A program made the position numbers and the translations under genes. Shown in pieces: positions 1-5,391 of a stretch of 5,813 nucleotides of DNA. Source of the DNA: REEP01 sp964603915. Its GTDB lineage: Bacteria > Pseudomonadota > Alphaproteobacteria > Rhodospirillales > Defluviicoccaceae. Position 1 is the first letter of the stretch. Each line of letters starts with the position of its first letter. The DNA is taken from assembly GCA_964603915.1 (NCBI GenBank), contig CAZRWU010000197.1, positions 1-5,813 on the forward strand. Reading direction: 5' to 3'. Below the pieces are notes generated by a model. That model was given only the letters and a program-made list of their open reading frames with translations. It was not told the origin of the DNA and searched no databases.

Positions 1-325
1 CGTCTGGGCGGTGCAGCAGTCGGGCTTCGATCCGGCCAATCCACCCGCGCACGCCGCCACGCTGCCCGCCCCGGCGCCGCAAGGCGGCGCGCTGCGGGGC
101 GCCGCGCTCGGCGTCGTCGGCGGCGCCATCGCCGGGGATGCCGGCAAGGGGGCCGCGGCCGGGGCCGCTGTCGGCGCCCTCGGCGGGACATTCCGCCGCG
201 TCGATCAGCAGCGGCAGCAGTCTGCCGGACAGCAGCAATACGATGCCCAGATCGCCCAGCAGCGCAGCAACTACAACCGCGCCCTTGCCGCCTGCATGCA
301 GGGCCGGGGCTACAGCGTCAACTAA
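1..325 (+). CDS. Glycine-zipper family protein, 3' end (partial)
   Basis: The frame is open from the left edge of the window to the TAA at 323-325, so the true start lies outside; a GTG at 11 is in frame, but codons before it (V-W-A) are also open, so it is probably internal. About 107 residues are visible. A Pro/Ala-rich linker leads into an alternating Gly/Ala stretch at about nt 85-190 (GGALRGAALGVVGGAIAG, then GKGAAAGAAVGALGG), the small-residue pattern of glycine-zipper membrane-inserting segments. A Gln-rich, probably helical segment follows, and the protein ends in NYNRALAACMQGRGYSVN, a tail I recognise from small proteobacterial glycine-zipper envelope proteins, including its Cys. The N-terminal signal peptide or lipobox expected in such proteins would be off the window. 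The role is probably structural in the envelope; no precise function can be given. The next gene follows after 27 bases, so co-transcription is likely. Confidence 0.8.
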   Translation, partial: VWAVQQSGFDPANPPAHAATLPAPAPQGGALRGAALGVVGGAIAGDAGKGAAAGAAVGALGGTFRRVDQQRQQSAGQQQYDAQIAQQRSNYNRALAACMQGRGYSVN

Positions 326-340
326 CCGACGCAGACGATC

Positions 341-346
341 AGGCGA
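341..346 (+). promoter_or_regulatory. Weak ribosome binding site for the TTG start at 353
   Basis: AGGCGA lies six bases before the TTG at 353. It is only a partial Shine-Dalgarno match, but no ATG or GTG lies in this frame between the upstream stop (323-325) and the TTG. The TTG also places the first hydrophobic helix at the expected N-terminal position. Confidence 0.4.
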
Positions 347-352
347 AGCGCC

Positions 353-1426
353 TTGAACTTGACCTTCCGCCTTATCGCGGGCAGCCTCCTCGCCTTCGTC
401 GTCACGGCGATAGCCGCGTGGGGCGCGCTCGCCCTTTGGTTTACCCTGCCCTTCGCCGACAAACCGCGCGGCGCGCTGGCTCTGGTTTTCGCGGCCCTCG
501 GCCTGGGCGGTCTCCTCATCGCGGCATTGCGGCGGCGCGTCGCGCCACTCCTGCCGTTCGTCGTCGCCTGTGGCGCGGTGCTGGTCTGGTGGGGGAGCAT
601 TGAGGCCAGCAACGCGCGCGCTTGGCAGGCCGACGTCGCCCGCTTGCCGTCGGCCGAGATCGAGGGCGATCTCGTCACGCTGCGCAATGTCCGAAAATTC
701 GACTACCGTAGCGCCGCCGACTATACTGAGAACTGGTACGACAGGACCGTCGAACTCAGCCAGCTTGAGGCTCTCGATCTGATCGCCGTTTACTGGATGG
801 GGGAGGCCATCGCCCACACGATGCTGAGTTTTGTCTTCACACATGGTGAACCGGTGACGATCTCGATCGAGACGCGCAAGGAGCAGGGCGAGGACTATTC
901 GACGCTGGCCGGCTTCTTCCGCCGCTACGAACTCTACTACGTCGTCGGCGACGAGCGCGACCTGATCGGGCTGCGCACCACCTATCGTGAGCCTCCCGAG
1001 GACGTCTATCTCTACCGGGTGCACGCCCCGCGGGAGAACGTCCGGCGGCTGTTTCTCGACTATCTTGCCAAGATCAACCGGCTGCACGAGCACCCCGAAT
1101 TCTACAATACGGGGACCACCAACTGCACCACCAACATCGTCACGCACATTCGGGCGATCCGCAAGGGCCTGCCGTTGAACTGGAAGATGCTGCTCAGCGG
1201 CCATTTCCCGGAGTTGGTCTACGAATACGGCGCCCTCGACCAGAGCCTGACCTTCGAGACGCTGCGCCGGCAAAGCCGGATCAACGACCGCGCCCGCGCC
1301 GCCGACGGCGCCGACTTTTCATGCCGCATCCGCGAGGGCCTGCCCGGCATGCCGGTCATGATTTCAACTTGCGAGGGCGCCCCCGACGCGGCTGAATGGC
1401 GGGCGCTTGCTCCCCCGGATTCTTGA
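353..1426 (+). CDS. Membrane-anchored DUF4105 / Lnb N-terminal-like periplasmic domain protein
   Basis: 357 residues from a TTG start. Three hydrophobic helices are visible at about residues 7-30, 40-59 and 63-82, followed by a soluble domain of roughly 270 residues, probably periplasmic. That domain carries the hallmarks of PF13387 (DUF4105, Lnb N-terminal domain): an AHTMLSF segment with His155, and YNTGTTNCTTNIV with Cys258 in the conserved Tyr-Asn...Asn-Cys-Thr setting. These resemble the His/Cys pair of NlpC/P60-like papain folds. In Bacteroides, Lnb proteins with this domain are lipoprotein N-acyltransferases; whether the helix-anchored proteobacterial forms share that activity is not known to me. 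The gene follows the glycine-zipper gene closely, and a lipoprotein gene lies 134 bases downstream. The family call is strong; the biochemical role is open (acyltransferase, hydrolase or other). Confidence 0.83.
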   Translation: MNLTFRLIAGSLLAFVVTAIAAWGALALWFTLPFADKPRGALALVFAALGLGGLLIAALRRRVAPLLPFVVACGAVLVWWGSIEASNARAWQADVARLPSAEIEGDLVTLRNVRKFDYRSAADYTENWYDRTVELSQLEALDLIAVYWMGEAIAHTMLSFVFTHGEPVTISIETRKEQGEDYSTLAGFFRRYELYYVVGDERDLIGLRTTYREPPEDVYLYRVHAPRENVRRLFLDYLAKINRLHEHPEFYNTGTTNCTTNIVTHIRAIRKGLPLNWKMLLSGHFPELVYEYGALDQSLTFETLRRQSRINDRARAADGADFSCRIREGLPGMPVMISTCEGAPDAAEWRALAPPDS

Positions 1427-1448
1427 TATCCGATGAGATCCCTTTTAG

Positions 1449-1467
1449 AACGCCGACGCCGGGCGTT
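1449..1467 (+). terminator. Small hairpin after the DUF4105 gene (weak terminator candidate)
   Basis: AACGCC at 1449-1454 pairs perfectly with GGCGTT at 1462-1467 around a 7-base loop, 23 bases after the stop at 1424-1426. There is no T-run on the 3' side, so it is not a classical intrinsic terminator. It might slow or stabilise the transcript end, or be chance. Confidence 0.25.
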
Positions 1468-1546
1468 ACCGGACGTTATATGAAAACAAATGGGCTCGGC
1501 ATTCAGATGAATATTTCCGCATGCCATGCGTCATTCCGATAAAGAA

Positions 1547-1552
1547 AGAGGA
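1547..1552 (+). promoter_or_regulatory. Ribosome binding site of the lipoprotein gene
   Basis: AGAGGA sits eight bases before the ATG at 1561 in an A-rich, unstructured leader. It is one of the clearest Shine-Dalgarno sites in the window and fixes the start. Confidence 0.7.
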
Positions 1553-1560
1553 AAAATAAA

Positions 1561-2184
1561 ATGAAGCGGGTTTTCAGTTTTGTCATGGCGCCCCTGCTGC
1601 TTGGCACCCTGGTCACCGGATTGACCGGTTGCGGCACTGACAGCCAGCGAATGGCCTCCGCGCCGACGGCGGTCCCCGCGACCGCGCAACCGGAGACGGT
1701 TGTCGGCGAAGCCTATGCCGAGAGCGAAGCGACGATCGAGGCCATTGACGCCAAAACGCGCACCGTGACCTTGCGCGCGGCTGACGGCAGGACCCAGACC
1801 GTGCAAGCACCGGCCGATGTCGATCTCGCCGCGCTGAAGAAGGGCGACGGCGTCATTATTGGCGCCTACCAGAGGCTAAGCGTCAGGGCGCTGCCGCCCG
1901 GTTCCGCGCCGCTCGGGGCCACGCGGGAGGTGGCAGCGGCCCGCTCGCAGCCCGGTGAGACGCCCGGCCGCGTTGTCGCCGAGGAGACGCGAGTGGTCTC
2001 GGAGGTCACCGCGATCGATCTGCCCAACAATCGGGTCACGCTGAAAGGAGCCGATGGCTCGGCTGTGACTCTCGATGTGAAGAACCCGGAGAATCAGCGC
2101 AAACTTCAAACGCTACAGGTGGGTGATCTTGTCGAGATAGGCTTCATCGAGGCGGTTGGCGTCGAGCTCAAGCCGAGAAGCTGA
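1561..2184 (+). CDS. Putative lipoprotein with two tandem beta-rich repeat units
   Basis: 207 residues. The N-terminus is a lipoprotein signal: MKR, a hydrophobic core, then a lipobox L-T-G-C at residues 21-24, so Cys24 should become the lipidated N-terminus. Residues 25-55 are a Pro/Ala/Thr-rich linker. Two related units follow, about residues 56-109 and 146-203. Each has the pattern A-I-D, four residues, V-T-L, two to three residues, D-G, a Val/Thr-rich strand, then a later G-D and an I-G with a closing hydrophobic strand. This points to an internal duplication of a small beta-barrel-like domain, seen as single copies in many small proteobacterial secreted proteins of unknown function. No catalytic or metal-binding motif stands out. 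After lipobox Cys24 the residue is Gly, not Asp, so outer-membrane sorting is likelier in a Gram-negative host. The function is unknown. Confidence 0.85.
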   Translation: MKRVFSFVMAPLLLGTLVTGLTGCGTDSQRMASAPTAVPATAQPETVVGEAYAESEATIEAIDAKTRTVTLRAADGRTQTVQAPADVDLAALKKGDGVIIGAYQRLSVRALPPGSAPLGATREVAAARSQPGETPGRVVAEETRVVSEVTAIDLPNNRVTLKGADGSAVTLDVKNPENQRKLQTLQVGDLVEIGFIEAVGVELKPRS

Positions 2185-2252
2185 GGCGAAATCCTTGGAC
2201 CGGGTCGCACTAGGTGACTGCTTTGGTCCTACCCTGCTGCTTGGTTCTCGCT

Positions 2253-2274
2253 ATGGCTCAGCGGCTCCAGCCAT
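2253..2274. terminator. Hairpin in the convergent lipoprotein/dehydratase gap (possible two-way terminator)
   Basis: ATGGCT at 2253-2258 and AGCCAT at 2269-2274 form a perfect 6-bp stem around a 10-base loop, midway between the two converging stop codons. There is no T-run on either strand, so a role in termination rests on position only. The rest of the 2185-2325 gap shows only weaker, imperfect inverted repeats and no plausible gene. Confidence 0.25.
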
Positions 2275-2325
2275 TGCGCCCCGGCCGCCACTGTTGACTC
2301 TTCGCGCTCACCGTGCGGCGCCCGG

Positions 2326-4110
2326 TCAATGCGAATGGCGGGGATTGCCGCGTTTCTCGATGATGTTGAGATAGACTGTCGCCGGCTCAAGACAGCCGCC
2401 GGTCGACAGCGGCCCGACCATCGAGCGATAGATTTCCTGCCACGGGGTCTGGTTGACCGGCTTCGGGAGCGGCGCGGCCTGACGTCGGCGCGCCATGTCG
2501 GCATCGCTGATCAAAACGTCGACCCGCCGCGCGTTCAAGTCGATGCGCACCGGATCCCCCGTTCGCAACACCGCCAGATTGCCTCCCACCGCGGCTTCGG
2601 GAGATGCGTTCAAAATGGAGGGACTGGCGGAGGTGCCGCTTTGCCGGCCGTCGCCGACACACGGCAGTTCCAGAATCCCGCGTTGAACCAGCGCGTCCGG
2701 GGGCAGCATGTTGACCACCTCGGCCGACCCGGGATAGCCGACCGGCCCGCAGTTGCGCATGAACAGGATGCTGTGAGCGTCGATAAGCAGGTCGGGGTTG
2801 TTGATCCGGGCCCGGTAATCCTCCGGCCCATCGAACACCACCGCCACCCCTTCGAAGACGTTTTCGCTCCCCGGCGTCTCAAGGTAGCGCCGGCGAAACT
2901 CGTCGCCGATGACGGACGTTTTCATGATCGCGCTGTCGAACAGATTGCCGGACATGACGATGAAGCCCGCCTGTTCCTTGAGCGGTTGATCGAACGTCCG
3001 AATGATGTTGCGATCGCAGCTCTCGGCCTGCGCGTTGTTCTCGCCGATGGAGCGACCGGTGACGGTCAGAGCATCGGTCTGAATCCTGCCCGCCTTGATC
3101 AGCTCGTAAATAACGCTCGGCGTCCCGCCGCCGTGATGAAAGTCTTCGCCGAGATGCTGTCCCGCCGGCTGCAGGTTCACAAGCAAGGGAACGTCATGCC
3201 CGTAAGTCTGCCAGTCCTCGATGGTGAGGTCGACTCCCATATGACGGGCGATGGCGATAAGGTGAATGGGGCAATTGGTGGAGGCGCCGATCGCGCTGGC
3301 GACGACGATCGCGTTCTCGAAGGCGGCGCGGGTCATGATACACGCGGGCGTGAGGTCTTCCCGGACCATGCCGACGATCCGCTTGCCGGTTTCGTAAGCC
3401 ATCTGCGCGCGCTCGCGGTACGGCGCGGGGATGCTGGCGCAGCCGGGCAACGACATGCCGAGCGCCTCCGCCAGCACGTTCATCGACAACGCGGTGCCCA
3501 TGGTGTTGCAGTGACCGATGCTGGGCGCGGACGCCGCCGCCATTTCCATGAAGCCTGCATCATCGATTTCGCCCGCCGCCAGCAGCCGTCGCGCGTGCCA
3601 GATGACGGCGCCGGAGCCGACCTTCTTCCCTTGGAACCAGCCGTTCAGCATCGGACCGCCGGAGAGCACGATCGCGGGCATGTTGATGCTCGCCGCCGCC
3701 ATCAGGCCGGCCGGCACCGTCTTGTCGCAGCCGGTCGTCAGGACCACGCCATCGAGAGGATAACCATGAAGAACCTCGACCAAGCTGAGGAACGCCAGAT
3801 TCCGGTCAAGGGCCGCGGTGGGCCGCCTACCCGTCTCCTGCAATGGATGCAAAGGGAACTCCATGGGAACGCCGCCGGCATCGCGCACCCCCTCCTTGAC
3901 GCGGACCGCCAGATCCAGGTGATGGCGGTTGCATGGCGCCAGGTCGCTGCCTGTCTGCGCGATGCCGATAATCGGACGGCCCGACTGGAGCTCTTTGCGG
4001 GTGACGCCGTAGTTGAGGTACCGCTCAAGATAAAGCGCCGTCATGTCGGGTTCGGCGGCATCGGCAAACCACAAGCGACTGCGTAATTTCCTGTTCCCGT
4101 GCTCCGCCAT
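2326..4110 (-). CDS. IlvD/Edd-family sugar-acid dehydratase, D-xylonate dehydratase (XylD)-like
   Basis: 594 residues from the ATG at 4108-4110. The [2Fe-2S] ligand cysteines of the family are in place: Cys60 (LAPCN), Cys128 (TTGCDK) and Cys201 (GHCNTMGTA), with Lys130 at the position carbamoylated in characterised members. Ser491 lies in GDGRQSGT, which replaces the SDxRMSGT of L-arabinonate dehydratase and fits Caulobacter-type XylD, as I remember it. Segments such as DMTALYLERYLNYGVT, PAPYRER and TPWQEIYR also match XylD. The expected reaction is removal of water from D-xylonate or a related aldonate to the 2-keto-3-deoxy acid, in the cytosol. True branched-chain dihydroxy-acid dehydratase (ilvD) is less likely. 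A longer frame starts at 4149, but that start has no ribosome binding site and adds an Arg/Lys-rich tail absent from relatives. No other sugar-acid gene is adjacent, so the substrate is inferred. Confidence 0.88.
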   Translation of the reverse strand: MAEHGNRKLRSRLWFADAAEPDMTALYLERYLNYGVTRKELQSGRPIIGIAQTGSDLAPCNRHHLDLAVRVKEGVRDAGGVPMEFPLHPLQETGRRPTAALDRNLAFLSLVEVLHGYPLDGVVLTTGCDKTVPAGLMAAASINMPAIVLSGGPMLNGWFQGKKVGSGAVIWHARRLLAAGEIDDAGFMEMAAASAPSIGHCNTMGTALSMNVLAEALGMSLPGCASIPAPYRERAQMAYETGKRIVGMVREDLTPACIMTRAAFENAIVVASAIGASTNCPIHLIAIARHMGVDLTIEDWQTYGHDVPLLVNLQPAGQHLGEDFHHGGGTPSVIYELIKAGRIQTDALTVTGRSIGENNAQAESCDRNIIRTFDQPLKEQAGFIVMSGNLFDSAIMKTSVIGDEFRRRYLETPGSENVFEGVAVVFDGPEDYRARINNPDLLIDAHSILFMRNCGPVGYPGSAEVVNMLPPDALVQRGILELPCVGDGRQSGTSASPSILNASPEAAVGGNLAVLRTGDPVRIDLNARRVDVLISDADMARRRQAAPLPKPVNQTPWQEIYRSMVGPLSTGGCLEPATVYLNIIEKRGNPRHSH

Positions 4111-4117
4111 GCGCCGT

Positions 4118-4121
4118 CTCC
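4118..4121 (-). promoter_or_regulatory. Ribosome binding site that decides the dehydratase start
   Basis: Read on the minus strand this is GGAG, seven bases before the ATG at 4108-4110. The alternative in-frame ATG at 4147-4149 has no purine-rich site upstream. This supports the 594-residue form over the 607-residue one. Confidence 0.65.
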
Positions 4122-4194
4122 GCCCGCGTTTCTTCACAAACCGCGCCATGATAAGGCGGCCAGGACGAAGCGCGGTAGCCTACGTTAATGCCAT

Positions 4195-4213
4195 GGCGGC
4201 GAACGTCGCCGCC
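4195..4213. promoter_or_regulatory. Perfect inverted repeat in the divergent spacer (candidate operator or hairpin)
   Basis: GGCGGCGA at 4195-4202 and TCGCCGCC at 4206-4213 are perfect reverse complements around the three bases ACG. The site is about 85 bases upstream of the dehydratase start and about 150 upstream of the protease start. A second stem, CCGCCG at 4209-4214 with CGGCGG at 4225-4230, shares its left arm with the first, so the two are mutually exclusive as RNA. It could be a repressor site, a leader structure or a chance product of high GC. Confidence 0.35.
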
Positions 4214-4352
4214 GCTCACCCGGACGGCGGACTCCATGGCTTCATTGCCGCTCCCCGCCGCTCGCGCGCGCCACGACGTGCCGCGACAATAGCCCTGGGC
4301 TTGGCCATTATCATGCCTACATCAGCGTGGAGCGAGAACACGAAACAGGTGC

Positions 4353-4356
4353 AAGG
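4353..4356 (+). promoter_or_regulatory. Ribosome binding site of the M48 protease gene
   Basis: AAGG, continuing as AAGGAA, lies five bases before the ATG at 4362. It supports this start; the first membrane helix then begins about 25 residues in, as expected for the family. Confidence 0.6.
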
Positions 4357-4361
4357 AACGC

Positions 4362-5345
4362 ATGCCCGTGGGCGGCCTCAGACCGCTCGATCCCCGCGAG
4401 CAGAGACGGCACAAGATCCGCAACGTCTTTCATTCGGCGCTGCTGCTCGTCGGCATGATCGCGATCCTGTGCCTCTGCGCTTGGCTCATCGCCGGGCTCG
4501 AAGGCGTGCTTTGGGCGCTGATAGGCAGCGCGGCGGCGTTGTTCGTGGCCCCGCGCGCTTCGCCGCGGCTGATTCTCAAGATGTACCGCGCGCAGGAGAT
4601 CCCGCGTCACACGCTACCCGAAGTTCACCATGTTCTGTCATTGATCGCGGGACGCGCGCGACTGCCGGCGGCGCCGCGTCTTTATTACGTGCCCAGCGCG
4701 ATGTTGAACGCGTTTGCCGTCGGCCGGCCGCATGACGCTGCGATTGCCGTCACCGATGGGCTGTTGAGGACGCTCGAATTGCGGGAATTGGCCGCCGTAC
4801 TGGCTCATGAGATCAGCCATGTCCGCAACAACGACCTCGTCGTGATGAGTCTCGCCGACGTGATCGCGCAGGTGACGCGGATCATGGCGTTCGCCGGCAT
4901 GCTGTTGTTGATGGTCAGCCTGCCGGCCTGGTTGGCCGAATACGGTCGCTTGCCGTGGCTTCTCATTCTTGTCCTAATGCTCGCGCCGACATTCGGCAGC
5001 CTGCTTCAGCTCGCCCTCTCCCGCGCCCGCGAGTACGACGCCGACCTGGACGCGGCGGGCCTGACGGGCGATCCGGTGGCATTGGCGCGAGCGCTGCAAA
5101 AAATGGATCGCTTGCAAGGCGGTTTCATCGAGCGAGTCCTGCTTCCGGGACAACGCATCCCCGACCCTTCCCTGCTCCGCACGCACCCGCCGATCGAAAA
5201 GCGCATCAGCCGGCTGCTGTCGCTTTCCAAATCGTCGCCGGCGGCGCCGATCGTCGTTCCCAAGCGCGGACAGATCGAGATGCCTCTCCGCTACCGCCCC
5301 GTCCGCCCGCGGCCGCGGCGGCGCGCCTCTGGGATGTGGTACTGA
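4362..5345 (+). CDS. M48-family (HtpX-like) membrane zinc metalloprotease
   Basis: 327 residues. Two N-terminal hydrophobic helices (about 25-44 and 46-62) are followed by a cytoplasmic segment with the NAFAVGR...AIAVTDGLL pattern of M48 proteins. The zinc site HEISH is at 149-153: His149 and His153 bind zinc and Glu150 is catalytic. Two more hydrophobic helices lie at about 163-188 and 194-216, and SRAREYDAD supplies the third ligand, Glu224. This is the HtpX layout, so the protein should be an inner-membrane protease that cleaves misfolded or signal-bearing membrane proteins. HPPIEKRISRL near residues 284-294 is the usual C-terminal family motif. The protein is slightly longer than classical HtpX because of an Arg/Pro-rich tail ending in SGMWY. 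It could be a paralogue rather than HtpX itself, so no symbol is given. All catalytic residues are present. Confidence 0.93.
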   Translation: MPVGGLRPLDPREQRRHKIRNVFHSALLLVGMIAILCLCAWLIAGLEGVLWALIGSAAALFVAPRASPRLILKMYRAQEIPRHTLPEVHHVLSLIAGRARLPAAPRLYYVPSAMLNAFAVGRPHDAAIAVTDGLLRTLELRELAAVLAHEISHVRNNDLVVMSLADVIAQVTRIMAFAGMLLLMVSLPAWLAEYGRLPWLLILVLMLAPTFGSLLQLALSRAREYDADLDAAGLTGDPVALARALQKMDRLQGGFIERVLLPGQRIPDPSLLRTHPPIEKRISRLLSLSKSSPAAPIVVPKRGQIEMPLRYRPVRPRPRRRASGMWY

Positions 5346-5391
5346 CCGAAGGCCTCGCCCCCTCTCAGGCCGGGGTGCTAAAGGCCCTCGG
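5346..5391. terminator. Nested hairpin between the converging protease and GTPase genes
   Basis: CCGAAGGCCT at 5346-5355 pairs with AGGCCCTCGG at 5382-5391, ten positions with one mismatch. Inside, CCCC at 5359-5362 can pair with GGGG at 5372-5375. Another AGGCC at 5367-5371 competes for the left arm. The structure starts right after the protease stop and covers the last 14 bases of the GTPase gene. There is no T-run, so two-way termination is inferred from position and stem strength. Confidence 0.35.

Larger units (their letters stand above)
1427..1560 (+). promoter_or_regulatory. Leader and probable promoter region of the lipoprotein gene
   Basis: This 134-base gap is visibly richer in A and T than the genes around it, especially from about 1476 onward. 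A -10-like TTATAT lies at 1476-1481, but no good -35 hexamer stands 16-18 bases upstream, so the exact promoter is not assigned. The composition, the gap size and the hairpin at its left end suggest that the lipoprotein gene has its own promoter here. Confidence 0.35.
4111..4361. promoter_or_regulatory. Divergent intergenic region between dehydratase and M48 protease
   Basis: The two genes are transcribed away from each other, so this 251-base spacer must hold the start signals for both unless transcription enters from elsewhere. I found no convincing -35/-10 pair on either strand. A TATCAT at 4309-4314 on the plus strand is the best -10-like site for the protease but lacks a properly spaced -35, and no heat-shock (sigma-32) promoter is seen. 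The spacer also holds the palindrome at 4195-4213 and two CCATGGC copies (4191-4197, 4234-4240). Confidence 0.5.

Noticed and set aside
70..195. GGC/GCC-rich near-repeats within the glycine-zipper gene
   Set aside because: They follow from the Gly/Ala codons of the zipper segment in a GC-rich genome and do not form a regular DNA repeat or array.
1447..1477. A possible general-stress (EcfG-type) promoter: AGAAC at 1447-1451 followed by CGTT
   Set aside because: The two CGTT copies stand 12 and 22 bases away, neither matching the 16-17 base spacing of that promoter class, and the -35 lacks the leading G.
2197..2229. GGACC...GGTCC inverted repeat just after the lipoprotein stop as a terminator
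   Set aside because: Only five base pairs with a 23-base loop and no T-run; the hairpin at 2253-2274 is better, and that too is weak.
2329..4086. A 585-codon open frame on the plus strand, antisense to nearly the whole dehydratase gene
   Set aside because: Its codons lie exactly opposite the dehydratase codons, so it stays open because TTA, CTA and TCA are rare in GC-rich coding DNA. Its translation is Arg/His/Asp-rich with no recognisable motif, whereas the minus strand has a full conserved enzyme.
4191..4240. Two CCATGGC copies 43 bases apart as a direct-repeat operator
   Set aside because: Seven bases twice in a GC-rich spacer is weak, and the surrounding bases do not extend the match.
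4043..4735. A 230-codon plus-strand frame from inside the dehydratase into the protease
   Set aside because: It overlaps two well-supported genes in wrong frames and becomes Arg/Ala-rich nonsense after about 4340. Only its spacer part is mentioned, as a weak finding.
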